NCBI RefSeq assembly: GCF_023370775.1
Contig: NZ_JAMCCQ010000004.1
Span: forward strand, 124,001 to 188,000
Direction of reading: 5' to 3'
DNA from: Marivita sp. GX14005
Lineage (GTDB): Bacteria; Pseudomonadota; Alphaproteobacteria; Rhodobacterales; Rhodobacteraceae
Length of the DNA stretch: 64,000 nucleotides
The stretch's first letter is position 1; every line of letters starts with the position of its first letter. The notes below the pieces were generated by a model. The model searched no databases. It worked only from the letters and a program-made list of their open reading frames with translations, and was not told where the DNA came from. A program made the position numbers and the translations under genes. Below, one piece after another: positions 42,402 to 51,773 of the stretch.

Positions 42402-42731
42402 GTCATACTCCATGAAGATACTGAAGCCATGACGACCGCGCCCGCGCTGCGCCGCCCGGAATGCAAGGATGCGCATCGCAGGCGGCACGGCGCATGGGCC
42501 GTCGTCTGTTCGTGATCGTGTGAGATCAGGAAGAACCCCGAGGCGTGAGGCGGCACGCAACGGCCTGCCCCGCCCGGGGCTACCGGCGGTTCAGTAGATT
42601 TCCCGCGAAGCGCAGGAACCTCTTATGAAGGCTGAACATCGTCATGCCCTTGATATGGCCGTTTGCCGCGCGGCTTTCAATGGGCTGCCCCGGCTTCGGT
42701 GCGCGCTCGGCGCGAAAGCGCCGATGGCGGC
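42402..42731. other. Non-coding gap between the DUF1127 gene and guaD
   Basis: No convincing gene lies in these 330 bases; frames present are short, arginine-rich shadows. The left part should hold the promoter of the DUF1127 gene, though I could not define hexamers. The right end contains a hairpin next to the guaD stop (listed separately). Confidence 0.6.
42707..42724 (-). terminator. Hairpin downstream of guaD
   Basis: TCGGCGC (42707-42713) and GCGCCGA (42718-42724) form a perfect 7-bp stem with a 4-nt loop, 7 nt after the guaD stop codon. No U-tract follows on the minus strand, so it is a terminator candidate only by position and stem strength. It would close the purine operon. Confidence 0.45.
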
Positions 42732-44030
42732 TCAACCATCGGCCTTTTGCGCCCGCCCGGCGATATAGGTCTGCACGACCGCACGGTCATCGCCCATCAT
42801 CTGCAACGCGAAAAGCTCCTCGGCCAGCGTTTCCGCGCGCTCCATGCGCAGGGCCATCGCAGGTGTCGCCCGGCTGTCGAGAACGACGATATCCGCCTCC
42901 GTTCCAGCCGCAAGCGTGCCGATCCTGTCCGCCATGCCCAGCATTTCGGCATTGCCTCGCGTGATCCAGTGAAAGGCGCGCAGCGTGTGCAGCGTCTGAT
43001 TCTGCAATTGCAGGATCTTGTAGCCTTCGTTCAGCGTCTGGAGCATCGAGAAACTGGTGCCTGCCCCGACATCCGTGGCGATCCCGCTATGGATCTTGCT
43101 CGCGCGCAGCCCGGCATCGTCGAAAAGCCCGCTGCCCAGAAAGAGGTTCGACGTCGGGCAGAAGACCGGATGCGCGCCGGTGGCGGCAATCGCGTCGATC
43201 TCGCGCGGCCTGAGGTGGATCGCATGGCCCAGAAGCGTGCGCGGCCCCAGCAGGCCGCGGGCTTCATAGACGTCGAGATAATCGCGGGCATCGGGGTAAA
43301 GTTCGGCGGTATAGGCGATCTCGTCATGGTTTTCGGACAGATGCGTCTGCACGAAACAACCCGGATGCTCGCCCACAAGCGCGCCCGCGATCTCAAGCTG
43401 CTCGGGCGTCGACGTGATGGCGAAGCGCGGGGTGATCGCGTAGGAGAGCCGCCCCGTCCCGTGCCATTCGGCGATGAGCGCCTTGCTGTCGTCATAGGCC
43501 GATTGCGGCGTGTCGAGCACCGCTTCCGGCGCGTTCCGGTCCATCATCGTCTTGCCGGCGATCATGCGCATGTCGCGGCTCTGCGCTTCGGCGAAAAGCG
43601 CCTCGGCAGAGGCGCGATGAGAAGAGCAGAAGGCAACCGCCGTGGTCGTGCCATGCGCCGCCAGCATGTCGCAGAAGCGCCGGGCCATCGCGCGCGCGTG
43701 CTGCGCATCGGCGAAATCGGCTTCGGCCGGGAAGGTATAGCCGTTGAGCCAATCGAGAAGCTGGCTGCCCCAGCTCGCCATGATCTGAAGCTGCGGGAAA
43801 TGGATATGCGCATCGATGAACCCAGCCATCAGCAGATGCGGCCGGTGATCCACGATCTGCGCGTCCTGCGCGCGTTCCTGCACCTCGGCGAAAGCCCCGG
43901 AAGCGGCGATCCGCCCGCCCTCGATCAGCAGCGCACCGTCCTCGATGTAATCGAACGCGCCCGTGTCGTCAGGCGCCTCCGGCTCGCGGTGGAAGGTCAG
44001 GATACGTCCGCGCAGAAGGGTCTGTGTCAT
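42732..44030 (-). CDS. guaD: Guanine deaminase
   Basis: A 432-aa zinc amidohydrolase converting guanine to xanthine and ammonia. The metal-site start LLMAGFIDAHIHFPQLQ, the second-His region VQTHLSENHDEI and the diagnostic FCPTSNLFLGSGLFD, with VATDVGAGTSFSML later, are as expected. It is the last gene of the xdh operon, 46 nt after the permease. It feeds xanthine to XdhAB. The start is ATG 44030, with AAAGAG upstream. Confidence 0.93.
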   Translation of the reverse strand: MTQTLLRGRILTFHREPEAPDDTGAFDYIEDGALLIEGGRIAASGAFAEVQERAQDAQIVDHRPHLLMAGFIDAHIHFPQLQIMASWGSQLLDWLNGYTFPAEADFADAQHARAMARRFCDMLAAHGTTTAVAFCSSHRASAEALFAEAQSRDMRMIAGKTMMDRNAPEAVLDTPQSAYDDSKALIAEWHGTGRLSYAITPRFAITSTPEQLEIAGALVGEHPGCFVQTHLSENHDEIAYTAELYPDARDYLDVYEARGLLGPRTLLGHAIHLRPREIDAIAATGAHPVFCPTSNLFLGSGLFDDAGLRASKIHSGIATDVGAGTSFSMLQTLNEGYKILQLQNQTLHTLRAFHWITRGNAEMLGMADRIGTLAAGTEADIVVLDSRATPAMALRMERAETLAEELFALQMMGDDRAVVQTYIAGRAQKADG

Positions 44031-44076
44031 TCTCGGCTCTTTTCGGCAAGGAAAGGCGGGGCGCCGCGGTGATCGC

Positions 44077-45681
44077 TCAGGCCCGGTCGAAGGCGGGTGT
44101 GTCGTCATCGATCATGTCCGGCTCGTCCGGCACGATGATGCGATGCTTCAGGTCTTCCTCGGGCGCGATCATCGGATAGAAGATCATGAACGCGCCGGTG
44201 ATGAGATAGCCAATGGTGATCCCGTCAAGCTGCGGCGCCTGAAGCGTGAAGCTGTGGATGATCCCGACCGAGGACATCGCCGCCGCGCCGAGCGCGAAGA
44301 ACCCCGCCACGCGGAAACGCCCGTCGATCACATCGGCCACGATGGCGCCCCAGACCAGCCCGGTGATGATGGCTCCTTGGCTCAGCGCCAGATGCCCCTC
44401 GTAATGTGCGCCCTCCATCAGCAGCGCGGAGGTGAGATCGGCATTGCCGAGATCGGGCAGCCCCTCGACACCCACGCTGCGCAGCGCGTTCATCATCGAG
44501 CCCCATTTCGTCATCAGGAAGGCCGAGATATGCGGCAGGATGGCGAAGGCAACGGCGGCCATATGCGCCGGTTTCACCGCATAGCCGGTATTGGTGATCA
44601 GGCTGACCGCCACGAAAACCAGAACCGGCGCTGCCGCCGCGATCGGGATGAGACCGGCGAGGAAGGACAGGAACCCCATGAACGCCGCCGCCCCGATGAC
44701 GAGCGCGACCGCGATGATATAGCCCGCATGACCGTTCAGCCGCTTGTATGCCGGATGCCCGATATAGACCGTCGTCGGAAACGGCGATCCGAAGAGCGCG
44801 CCCAGCATCGTGCCCGCCCCGTCCGTGACCTGGCACAGACCGACCGGATAGCTGTCGCCCGCCGCCTCGGCCGATTCCACGTTGTTCATCGTTTCGATGA
44901 AATTGTAGATTTGCACCGGGATCAGCACGAGGAACAGCTCGGGATTGGCGAAGAGATACTGGATACCGGCGATCATGTCGCCCAGATACGGGACCGGCGG
45001 ATAGAACCCGATGCCGTCGGTGGTGAAGGACGATTTACCAAGGAAAATCGCGATGATCGTGCCGGCGGCGATGGCCACCAGCCCCGCAGGCACGTTGCCC
45101 GGCAGCCGGAAGCGCCCGATCAGCCCCCAGAGGATGAACAGCAGCGAGGTGAAACCGATGATCGGGTTTTCGAAGATCTCGGCCAGCGGCACGGCGCCGA
45201 TGAAGACGAGCGCGATCCCGCAAAGCGTGCCGAGCATCCCTGCGCGCGGGGTGATGCGCTTGAGGAACGGGCCGACCACCGCGCCGAGCGCCGCGACGAT
45301 CCCGCCCATGAAGCCCGCGCCGATGCCGACCTGCCAGGCCAGAAGCGGATCGTCGGTTGCCCAGTAGATCGGACCGATCACGCCGAAGAGATAGACGAAC
45401 ATCACCGGCGTCGAGATCCCGTAAGGCAGCGCGGTCACATCGCGGCCCAGCCGCTCCGCCGCGCGCTTGGCCAGCAGCGTGTAGACCGCAACGCCCGCGA
45501 TGATCGCAATCGCGGCACCCGGCACGATCCGCCCGAAGACGATCTCCGCCGGCATCTGGAAGACGAACTGGCAGACCCCCGACAGGATCAGCAGGTTGAC
45601 GAGGTTATCGGTGAAAAGCGCCCAGAAGGCGCTGGAATCGCCCCTGCTGAACAGGTTGTAGCGATAGGTTGTGTCAGGCAT
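44077..45681 (-). CDS. NCS2-family purine permease
   Basis: A 534-aa membrane protein of the nucleobase:cation symporter 2 / xanthine-uracil permease superfamily. Features include RDVTALPYGISTPVMFVYLFGVIGPIY in the first core, the Glu-containing ETMNNVESAEAAGDSYPVGLCQVTDGAGTMLGALFGSPFPTTVYIGHPAYKRL and an Asn-rich late helix. It is longer than most NCS2 proteins (about 430-480 aa) owing to an acidic C-terminal tail. Placement between xdhC and guaD indicates purine uptake (xanthine, hypoxanthine or guanine). Confidence 0.85.
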   Translation of the reverse strand: MPDTTYRYNLFSRGDSSAFWALFTDNLVNLLILSGVCQFVFQMPAEIVFGRIVPGAAIAIIAGVAVYTLLAKRAAERLGRDVTALPYGISTPVMFVYLFGVIGPIYWATDDPLLAWQVGIGAGFMGGIVAALGAVVGPFLKRITPRAGMLGTLCGIALVFIGAVPLAEIFENPIIGFTSLLFILWGLIGRFRLPGNVPAGLVAIAAGTIIAIFLGKSSFTTDGIGFYPPVPYLGDMIAGIQYLFANPELFLVLIPVQIYNFIETMNNVESAEAAGDSYPVGLCQVTDGAGTMLGALFGSPFPTTVYIGHPAYKRLNGHAGYIIAVALVIGAAAFMGFLSFLAGLIPIAAAAPVLVFVAVSLITNTGYAVKPAHMAAVAFAILPHISAFLMTKWGSMMNALRSVGVEGLPDLGNADLTSALLMEGAHYEGHLALSQGAIITGLVWGAIVADVIDGRFRVAGFFALGAAAMSSVGIIHSFTLQAPQLDGITIGYLITGAFMIFYPMIAPEEDLKHRIIVPDEPDMIDDDTPAFDRA

Positions 45682-45715
45682 GTCTGTCCCTCCCGTTTTT
45701 GTTCTATCGGGTTTG

Positions 45716-45738
45716 GCGCCGCCCTCCTCCGGCGGCGC
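45716..45738 (-). terminator. Hairpin between xdhC and the purine permease gene
   Basis: GCGCCGCC (45716-45723) pairs perfectly with GGCGGCGC (45731-45738) around a 7-nt loop in the 74-nt gap after xdhC. It lacks a U-tract and may tune expression between the xdh genes and the permease, or stabilise the upstream message. Confidence 0.5.
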
Positions 45739-45755
45739 GTTTCAGCGATCCGCCG

Positions 45756-46574
45756 CTATCCGGCGGGCTGTTTGGCTCCGTTCTCGTGCCGCGTCAGCGC
45801 GGTCATCACTTCGGATGCAACGAAGGCGGCGATCACTTCGGGGCGCTTGTCGGCGCTGCCGGTCGCGCCGATCGGGCAGACCAGCCGCGACAGGCTCCCG
45901 GCGCAACCCTGCGCCTTGAAATAGCTGTTGAACCGCGCGCGTTTCGTGGCCGATCCGATCAGCCCGACATAGGCCGCGTCGGGCCGCGCCAGCGCCTCGG
46001 CAGTAAGCAGGTAATCCAGCGCGTGATCATGCGTCAGGACGATGAAGGCCGATCCCGGCGGCGCGGCGCGTATCTCCGCCTCCGGCAGCGGCGTCAGGAT
46101 TTTGCGCACATCCGCCTCGCACAGCGCCAGTTCTTCGGCGCGGCTGTCCAGCAGCATCGCCTGCACCGGAAGCAGCGCGAAGAACCCCGCCAATGCGCGC
46201 CCGACATGGCCCGCCCCGCAGATATAGACCGAGGGGCGCGCCGCCCGTTCCGCCGCCTGGCGCGCAATGGCCTCCTGCCGCGCGGCGCGGCTCAACCGAT
46301 CGAAGGCCAGTTCGACACGCCCGCCGCAGCATTGGCCGATATCGGGGCCGAGCGCGACATCCTCGCGCGCCTTAGCCTCACCGTTGCGCAGCATCGCGCG
46401 CGCCCGGTCGATCGCCATATATTCGAGCTGCCCGCCGCCTATGGTGCCGAACACCGCGTCCGGCGCCACATAGAGCACCGCATCGGTGTTGCGCGGGGTG
46501 GAGCCGCGCACCGACACGATCCGCACCCGCACCACATCGGGCGCAGCGTCCAGGAAGCGTTCGAACCGCTCCAC
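45756..46574 (-). CDS. xdhC: Xanthine dehydrogenase accessory protein XdhC
   Basis: A 272-aa protein that binds molybdenum cofactor, helps insert the sulfurated form into XdhB and protects it. The N-terminal XdhC/CoxI motif VRIVSVRGSTPRNTDAVLYV and GTIGGGQLEYMAI, and the C-terminal Rossmann segment PSVYICGAGHVGRALAGFF with YVGLIGSATKRARF, are present. I set a GTG start at 46574, 4 nt after the xdhB stop with GAGG upstream; no ATG start fits without a long overlap. Confidence 0.9.
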   Translation of the reverse strand: MERFERFLDAAPDVVRVRIVSVRGSTPRNTDAVLYVAPDAVFGTIGGGQLEYMAIDRARAMLRNGEAKAREDVALGPDIGQCCGGRVELAFDRLSRAARQEAIARQAAERAARPSVYICGAGHVGRALAGFFALLPVQAMLLDSRAEELALCEADVRKILTPLPEAEIRAAPPGSAFIVLTHDHALDYLLTAEALARPDAAYVGLIGSATKRARFNSYFKAQGCAGSLSRLVCPIGATGSADKRPEVIAAFVASEVMTALTRHENGAKQPAG

Positions 46575-46578
46575 CGGC

Positions 46579-48978
46579 TCAATCCTCGCCGCGCAGCCGC
46601 TGCACGGCCATGAGCACACGCTCCGGCGTCGCCGGCGCATCGAGACGCGGACATATGCGGTAATCGGCGACGCTGGCCACGGCATGACTCAGCGCTTCGA
46701 AGACTGAAATGCCGAGCATGAAAGGCGGCTCGCCCACCGCCTTGGAGCGTTTGATCGTCTTCTCGCGGTTCTCGGACCAACTGGCCAGTTCGACGTTGAA
46801 AACGCGTGGCCGGTCGGAGGCGAGCGGGATCTTGTAGGTCGAGGGCGCATGGGTGCGCAGCTGGCCTTTTTCGTCCCACCACAGTTCCTCGGTGGTCAGC
46901 CAGCCCATCCCCTGGATGAACGCGCCTTCCACCTGCCCGCGGTCAATGGCCGGGTTCAGCGAACGGCCGACATCGTGCAGAATATCCGTGCGCTCCACCC
47001 GGTATTCGCCCGTCAGCGTATCGACAGACACTTCCGAACAGGCCGCGCCATAGGCGTAATAGTAGAAGGGCCGCCCCTTCCCGGTCGCGCGATCCCAGTG
47101 GATCTTGGGCGTCTTGTAGAACCCCGCCGCCGACAGATGCACCCGCGCCATATAGGCCTCGCGGATGAAATCGGCGAAGGGGATTGTCTCCGTTCCGATC
47201 TCGATGGCATTGGGCACGAACCGCACCTTGGACGGTTCCGTCTGCCAACGCTCGGCGGCGAATTCGATCAGCCGCTCCTTGATCTGAAGCGCCGCGTCCT
47301 GCGCCGCCATCCCGTTGAGATCCGAACCGGACGAGGCCGCGGTGGCCGAGGTGTTCGGCACTTTCTCGGTCGTCGTCTTCGTGATCTTGATCTTGCCGAC
47401 ATCGACCTGAAGCTCGTCCGCCACCACCTGCGCGACCTTGGTGTTGAGCCCCTGCCCCATCTCGGTACCGCCGTGGTTCAGATGGATGGAGCCGTCCGAG
47501 TAGATATGCAGCAGCGCGCCGGCCTGGTTATACCAGGTCGCGGTGAAGGAGATGCCGAATTTCACCGGCGTCAGCGCGATCCCCTTGCGGATGATCCCGC
47601 CTTTCGCGTTCCAATCAAGAATGGCCTGCCGGCGCGCGCGGTATTCCGCACCGGCCTCCAGTTCCTCGACAACGCGGCCCACGATATTGTCCTCGACCGT
47701 CTGGTGATAGGGCGTGACATTGCGATCTTCGGTGCCGTAGAAATTGCGCTTGCGCACATCGAGCGTGTCGAGCCCGAGGGTATAGGCGATCTCCTCGATC
47801 ATCCGCTCCGCCGCGATCACGCCTTGCGGGCCGCCGAAGCCGCGAAAGGCGGTGTTCGACACGGTGTTCGTCTTCATCGGATGCGAGTTGAGCAGCACAT
47901 CGGGGTAGAAATACGCGTTGTCGGCATGAAACAGCGCCCGATCCGTCACCGGGCCGGACAGATCCGAGGAAAACCCGCAGCGTGCGGCGAAATCGCCCGA
48001 AACGGCAAGGATACGGCCCTCATCGTCAAAGCCGACCTCGTAATCGATCACGAAATCATGCCGCTTGCCCGTCGCGGTCATGTCGTCGTCGCGGTCGGGG
48101 CGGATCTTGACCGGGCGGTTCCATTTCTTCGCGGCCACCGCAGCGACCGCGCAGAAAAGGTTCATCTGCGTTTCCTTGCCGCCGAACCCCCCGCCCATGC
48201 GCCGCACGTTCACCGTGACGGCGTTTGACGGCACGCCCAGCACATGGGCCACCATATGCTGCGCCTCGCTCGGGTGCTGGGTCGAGGAATGGACGATCAC
48301 ATCCTCATCCTCGCCCGGAATGGCAAAGGCGATATGCCCTTCGAGGTAAAGGTGATCCTGCCCGCCGACCTTCATCCGGCTCTTGATGCGATGCGGCGCC
48401 CGCTCCATCGCGGCTTTCGCATCCCCGCGCCTCAGCGTCAGGGGCGGTGTGACGTAACCCATATCGGCGGCGCGCGCCGCATCGGGATCGAGCGCGTGGG
48501 GCAGGTCCTCGTAGGTGATATCCGCCAGCTTGGCGGCCCGCCGCGCGGCATCGCGCGTCTCGGCGATCACGGCAAAGATCGGCTGGCCCCAGAACTCCAC
48601 CTTGTCTTCGGCAAAGATCGGCTCGTCATCGCGCCCGGTGGGCGAGACATCGTTGACGCCCGGAATATCGCGCACGGTCAGCACGCCAAGCACGCCCGGC
48701 GCCGCCTCCACCGCCGAAAGATCGATGTTGCTCAGCCGTGCATGGGCGCGCGTGGAAAGGCCCAGATAGGCATGAACGGTGCCCGCCGGTTCGGGAATAT
48801 CGTCGCAATATTCCGCCCGCCCGGTCACGTGCTTGACGGCGCTGTCATGTTTCAAATCGACATGAACGGCACCCTCGATCCGGCCTCTGCCCTGCTCCGC
48901 GCGGGCAAGCTCCTGCGTGACGGGCGGATCGCGGCGCTTGTCGGTCTCAAGCGGAGCATCGACGGTTTGATCTGTCAT
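46579..48978 (-). CDS. xdhB: Xanthine dehydrogenase molybdopterin-binding subunit XdhB
   Basis: A 799-aa large subunit that binds the molybdenum cofactor and hydroxylates hypoxanthine to xanthine and xanthine to urate. Key segments are RRMGGGFGGKETQ, NTAFRGFGGPQG with the substrate Arg, NHGGTEMGQGLNTKVAQVVA, SLNPAIDRGQVEGAFIQGMGW and the catalytic Glu in KAVGEPPFMLGISVFEAL. GGGAGGA precedes ATG 48978. An open frame running about 640 bases further upstream is a shadow of xdhA. It is cotranscribed with xdhA 14 nt upstream. Confidence 0.96.
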   Translation of the reverse strand: MTDQTVDAPLETDKRRDPPVTQELARAEQGRGRIEGAVHVDLKHDSAVKHVTGRAEYCDDIPEPAGTVHAYLGLSTRAHARLSNIDLSAVEAAPGVLGVLTVRDIPGVNDVSPTGRDDEPIFAEDKVEFWGQPIFAVIAETRDAARRAAKLADITYEDLPHALDPDAARAADMGYVTPPLTLRRGDAKAAMERAPHRIKSRMKVGGQDHLYLEGHIAFAIPGEDEDVIVHSSTQHPSEAQHMVAHVLGVPSNAVTVNVRRMGGGFGGKETQMNLFCAVAAVAAKKWNRPVKIRPDRDDDMTATGKRHDFVIDYEVGFDDEGRILAVSGDFAARCGFSSDLSGPVTDRALFHADNAYFYPDVLLNSHPMKTNTVSNTAFRGFGGPQGVIAAERMIEEIAYTLGLDTLDVRKRNFYGTEDRNVTPYHQTVEDNIVGRVVEELEAGAEYRARRQAILDWNAKGGIIRKGIALTPVKFGISFTATWYNQAGALLHIYSDGSIHLNHGGTEMGQGLNTKVAQVVADELQVDVGKIKITKTTTEKVPNTSATAASSGSDLNGMAAQDAALQIKERLIEFAAERWQTEPSKVRFVPNAIEIGTETIPFADFIREAYMARVHLSAAGFYKTPKIHWDRATGKGRPFYYYAYGAACSEVSVDTLTGEYRVERTDILHDVGRSLNPAIDRGQVEGAFIQGMGWLTTEELWWDEKGQLRTHAPSTYKIPLASDRPRVFNVELASWSENREKTIKRSKAVGEPPFMLGISVFEALSHAVASVADYRICPRLDAPATPERVLMAVQRLRGED

Positions 48979-48992
48979 CTGGTATCCTCCCT

Positions 48993-50450
48993 TCACGCGC
49001 TCAGCCGCACGGGCGCATCGCCCTGCTGCGCTTCGAGCCAGAAACGCCGGAACAGGTTTTGCGACACGCGCATCCGGTATTCGGCGGACGCACGCCAATC
49101 GGTGAGCGGTTTGAAATCCTCCGGCAGCTTGCCCGCCGCCGCCTGCAACGCCTCTTCGCTCCAGCGCTGGCCGACAAGCGCGGCTTCCGCCGCCGCCGCG
49201 CGTTTCGGAGTTGCCGCCATGCCGCCAAAGGCGATCCGCGCCGCGGTGATTGCCTCGCCCTCCAGCGTGACGGCAAAACCGGCGGCGACGGAGGAAATAT
49301 CTTCGTCCCGGCGCTTGGAAATCTTGTAGGCTGCGTGGCGCGTTTCGGCGCGGGGCAGCGGGATGCGGATCGTCTCGACGAACTCGCCTTCGGCACGGTC
49401 CTGCTTGCCGTAATCGATGAAGAACTCCTCCACCGGCAGCGTCCGTCGCGCATCGCCCTTGCGCAGCACGATCTCGGCCCCGAGCGCGATCAGCACCGGC
49501 GGCGTATCCCCGATGGGCGAGCCATTGGCGACATTGCCGCCGATCGTGCCCATCGCCCGGATCTGCCAACCCGCGATGCGGTTCCAGTAGTCCGCCAGAT
49601 GCGGGAAATGCTCGCACAGCACCTCTTGCGCGCCGCTATAGCTGACACCGGCGCCCATCTCGATGGCCTCGCCCGTCACCTCGATCCGGCGCAACCCGTC
49701 CAGATGACCGAGGAAGATCGCCGGGGAAATATCGCGCAGGAATTTCGTGACCCAGAGCCCCGCATCGGTGGCCCCCGCAACCAGCGTGGCCTTCGGATTG
49801 TCCGCATAAACCTGCGCCAGATCATCGACGGAGGCCGGCAGGATCGCCCGGCTGCCGCCTTTTTGCAGCTCCACCCGCGCGCCATCGGCCAGCGCCTTCA
49901 GACGGTCCGTGACACTCTCGCGCTCGGTGTTGAGCACATCCTCGGCCGGGCTTCCCAAGGCGGTCATCGCCTTCGCCGCGCGGATGATCGGCTCATAGCC
50001 GGTGCAACGGCAAAGGTTGCCCTGGATCGCGGTCTCGATCTCCGCCTCGGTGGGATCGGCATTCTCCATCCAGAGCGCATAAAGCGACATGACGAACCCC
50101 GGCGTGCAGAACCCGCATTGACTGCCGTGATGCTCGACCATCGCCTGTTGAACGGGGTGCAGCCGCCCGTCCGGGCCGGAGAGATATTCGACCGTCACGA
50201 CATGACAGCCATCGAGCGTCGCCAGAAAGCGGATGCAGGCATTGACCGGTTCATAGCGCAGCACGCCATTCCTCAGCCGCCCGACCAGCACCGTGCACGC
50301 GCCGCAATCGCCTTCCGCGCAGCCTTCCTTGGTGCCGGTGAGCCGCCGGTCGATGCGCAGGAAATCGAGCACCGTATCGGTCGCCGACACGGCATCGAGC
50401 GTCACGTCCCTGCCATTCAGCAGAAAGCGGATATTGGTTCTGATCGTCAT
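48993..50450 (-). CDS. xdhA: Xanthine dehydrogenase small subunit XdhA (2Fe-2S and FAD)
   Basis: A 485-aa subunit carrying electrons from XdhB to NAD+. The N-terminal plant-type [2Fe-2S] domain has GCAEGDCGACTVL, followed by the second cluster domain with CGFCTPGFVMSLYAL and GNLCRCTGYEPI. The rest is a FAD-binding domain (ATLVAGATDAGLWVTK, TIGGNVANGSPIGDTPPVLIALGAE). GGGAGGA precedes ATG 50450. It is the first gene of the purine operon and divergent from the LysR gene. Confidence 0.96.
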   Translation of the reverse strand: MTIRTNIRFLLNGRDVTLDAVSATDTVLDFLRIDRRLTGTKEGCAEGDCGACTVLVGRLRNGVLRYEPVNACIRFLATLDGCHVVTVEYLSGPDGRLHPVQQAMVEHHGSQCGFCTPGFVMSLYALWMENADPTEAEIETAIQGNLCRCTGYEPIIRAAKAMTALGSPAEDVLNTERESVTDRLKALADGARVELQKGGSRAILPASVDDLAQVYADNPKATLVAGATDAGLWVTKFLRDISPAIFLGHLDGLRRIEVTGEAIEMGAGVSYSGAQEVLCEHFPHLADYWNRIAGWQIRAMGTIGGNVANGSPIGDTPPVLIALGAEIVLRKGDARRTLPVEEFFIDYGKQDRAEGEFVETIRIPLPRAETRHAAYKISKRRDEDISSVAAGFAVTLEGEAITAARIAFGGMAATPKRAAAAEAALVGQRWSEEALQAAAGKLPEDFKPLTDWRASAEYRMRVSQNLFRRFWLEAQQGDAPVRLSA

Positions 50451-50546
50451 CGCATCCTCCCAAGCCAGATGGGCCATCCAGGCTGAACAGAGTATCACGC
50501 CGCGAAACTTATAGCGAAACAGGGGGGTTCGCGCATACTCTTTCAA

Positions 50547-50563
50547 CGATTCGTAGATAATCG
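50547..50563. promoter_or_regulatory. 17-bp dyad in the xdhA/lysR divergent promoter
   Basis: CGATT (50547-50551) and AATCG (50559-50563) are perfect inverted arms around 7 nt, 10 bp before the LysR start. The 17-bp length is what LysR-type regulators often use. It does not contain an exact T-N11-A, so binding by the adjacent regulator is a positional inference. Confidence 0.4.
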
Positions 50564-50572
50564 GAACCCGAC

Positions 50573-51496
50573 ATGCCCTATCTGGAAAGCCTGCGCGTCT
50601 TTGTCCGTGTTGTCGAGCTTGGCAGCATCACCGCTGGCGGGCGCGATCTGCGCCTGACCCCGGCCGTTGCCAGCAACCGTATCAAGGAACTCGAAAAACG
50701 GCTCGATGTGCGGCTCTTCAACCGAACCACCCGCAAGCTTTCACCGACCGAGGTCGGGCGCGCCTTCTACGATCACGCCCGCAAGGTCGTCCAGAGCCTG
50801 GAAGATGCCGAAGCGGCAGCCTCTTCCTTCTCCAGCCAGCCGCATGGCAGCGTGCATATCAGCGCGCCGCTCGGCGTGGGCAAGCGGGTGATCGCGCCGC
50901 TCATTCCCGAATTCGTCGATACCTATCCCGATGTGTCCGTCCGCCTGCGCCTGTCGGATCGCAAGGTCGATCTGTTGGAAGACAATCTCGATGTCGCGTT
51001 CTTTGTCGGGCGCCCGCCGGATTCGAACCTCAAGCTGCGCAAGATCATGGACACGCCCCGCCTGCTCTGCGCCGCGCCGGACTATCTGGAGCGTCACGGC
51101 ACACCGCAGGTGCCGGCCGATCTGGCGCGGCACAACTGCCTGTTGCTGCGCTATCCGCGCTCGCCCGAATGGTATTGGACGCTGCGCACCGCCGAAGGCG
51201 CGCGGCGCGTCGATGTCTCGGGCAGCTACGACTCGGATGATGGCGATGTGCTGACCGGCTGGGCGCTCGCCGGGCGCGGTATCGTCAACAAGCCGCGCTT
51301 CGATGTCGCCGCCCATCTCGATGCCGGGCGGCTGGTCGAGATCCTGCCCGAAACCCCGCCCGAGCCGGCGATGTTCGGCTGTCTCTACCCGCATCGCCGC
51401 CTGCAGGACAGCAAGGTGCGCTTGCTGGTCGATTTCATGCTCAAACGCTGCCGGCAAAGCCTGTCCTCGCCTGCCCGGCGGCCGGAATCGGCCTGA
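50573..51496 (+). CDS. LysR-family regulator of purine catabolism
   Basis: A 307-aa LysR-type regulator. The N-terminal helix-turn-helix is intact (LGSITAGGRDLRLTPAVASNRIKELEKRLDVRLFNRTTRKLSPTEVG). The effector domain follows (SVHISAPLGVGKRVIAPLIPEFVDTYPDVSVRLRLSDRKVDLLEDNLDVAFFVG), characteristic of the large CrgA-like subgroup. It is divergent from xdhA across 122 bp, the classical arrangement for controlling the neighbouring operon. The effector is likely a purine or catabolite, which is inference. Confidence 0.93.
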   Translation: MPYLESLRVFVRVVELGSITAGGRDLRLTPAVASNRIKELEKRLDVRLFNRTTRKLSPTEVGRAFYDHARKVVQSLEDAEAAASSFSSQPHGSVHISAPLGVGKRVIAPLIPEFVDTYPDVSVRLRLSDRKVDLLEDNLDVAFFVGRPPDSNLKLRKIMDTPRLLCAAPDYLERHGTPQVPADLARHNCLLLRYPRSPEWYWTLRTAEGARRVDVSGSYDSDDGDVLTGWALAGRGIVNKPRFDVAAHLDAGRLVEILPETPPEPAMFGCLYPHRRLQDSKVRLLVDFMLKRCRQSLSSPARRPESA

Positions 51497-51522
51497 GCGG
51501 GCGCGGGAGATGATCGGCGCGA

Positions 51523-51551
51523 TTGACTTGCACCGCCGCAGTGCCTAGCTT
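51523..51551 (+). promoter_or_regulatory. Sigma-70-like promoter upstream of rnk
   Basis: TTGACT at 51523-51528 is separated by exactly 17 nt from TAGCTT at 51546-51551, in the 277-bp gap between the LysR gene and rnk. Transcription would leave a leader of about 215 nt before the rnk ATG. The hexamers are visible; use as a promoter is untested. Confidence 0.45.
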
Positions 51552-51773
51552 CGATAGCATGTTGGTTCACGCGGATCATTATCGCTTTGTGCTGCTCACC
51601 CGCCGGGTTCCCCGGACGGTCGCGGCGCAGTGCGCCCAATAGACCGCCGGGGCTTTTCCAACCGCCCGACCTGATGCGCCGGATCTGCCGCGCTCTGTAT
51701 CCCCTCACCAGACTTACCCTTTACCCCCCTGCCCGTCCGGCAGGCCTGCGGCCACAACAAGGAAGCGATCCGA

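Noticed and set aside
43963-45924. 653-codon plus-strand frame opposite the purine permease and guaD
   Set aside because: It is composed of Arg/Asp/His-rich repeats mirroring membrane-protein codons on the other strand, with no family resemblance.
46579-49617. Single 1,012-codon frame reading as an extended XdhB
   Set aside because: The first 213 codons are antibiotic-like Arg/Gly-rich shadow inside xdhA; GGGAGGA and the normal XdhB N-terminus fix the start at 48978.
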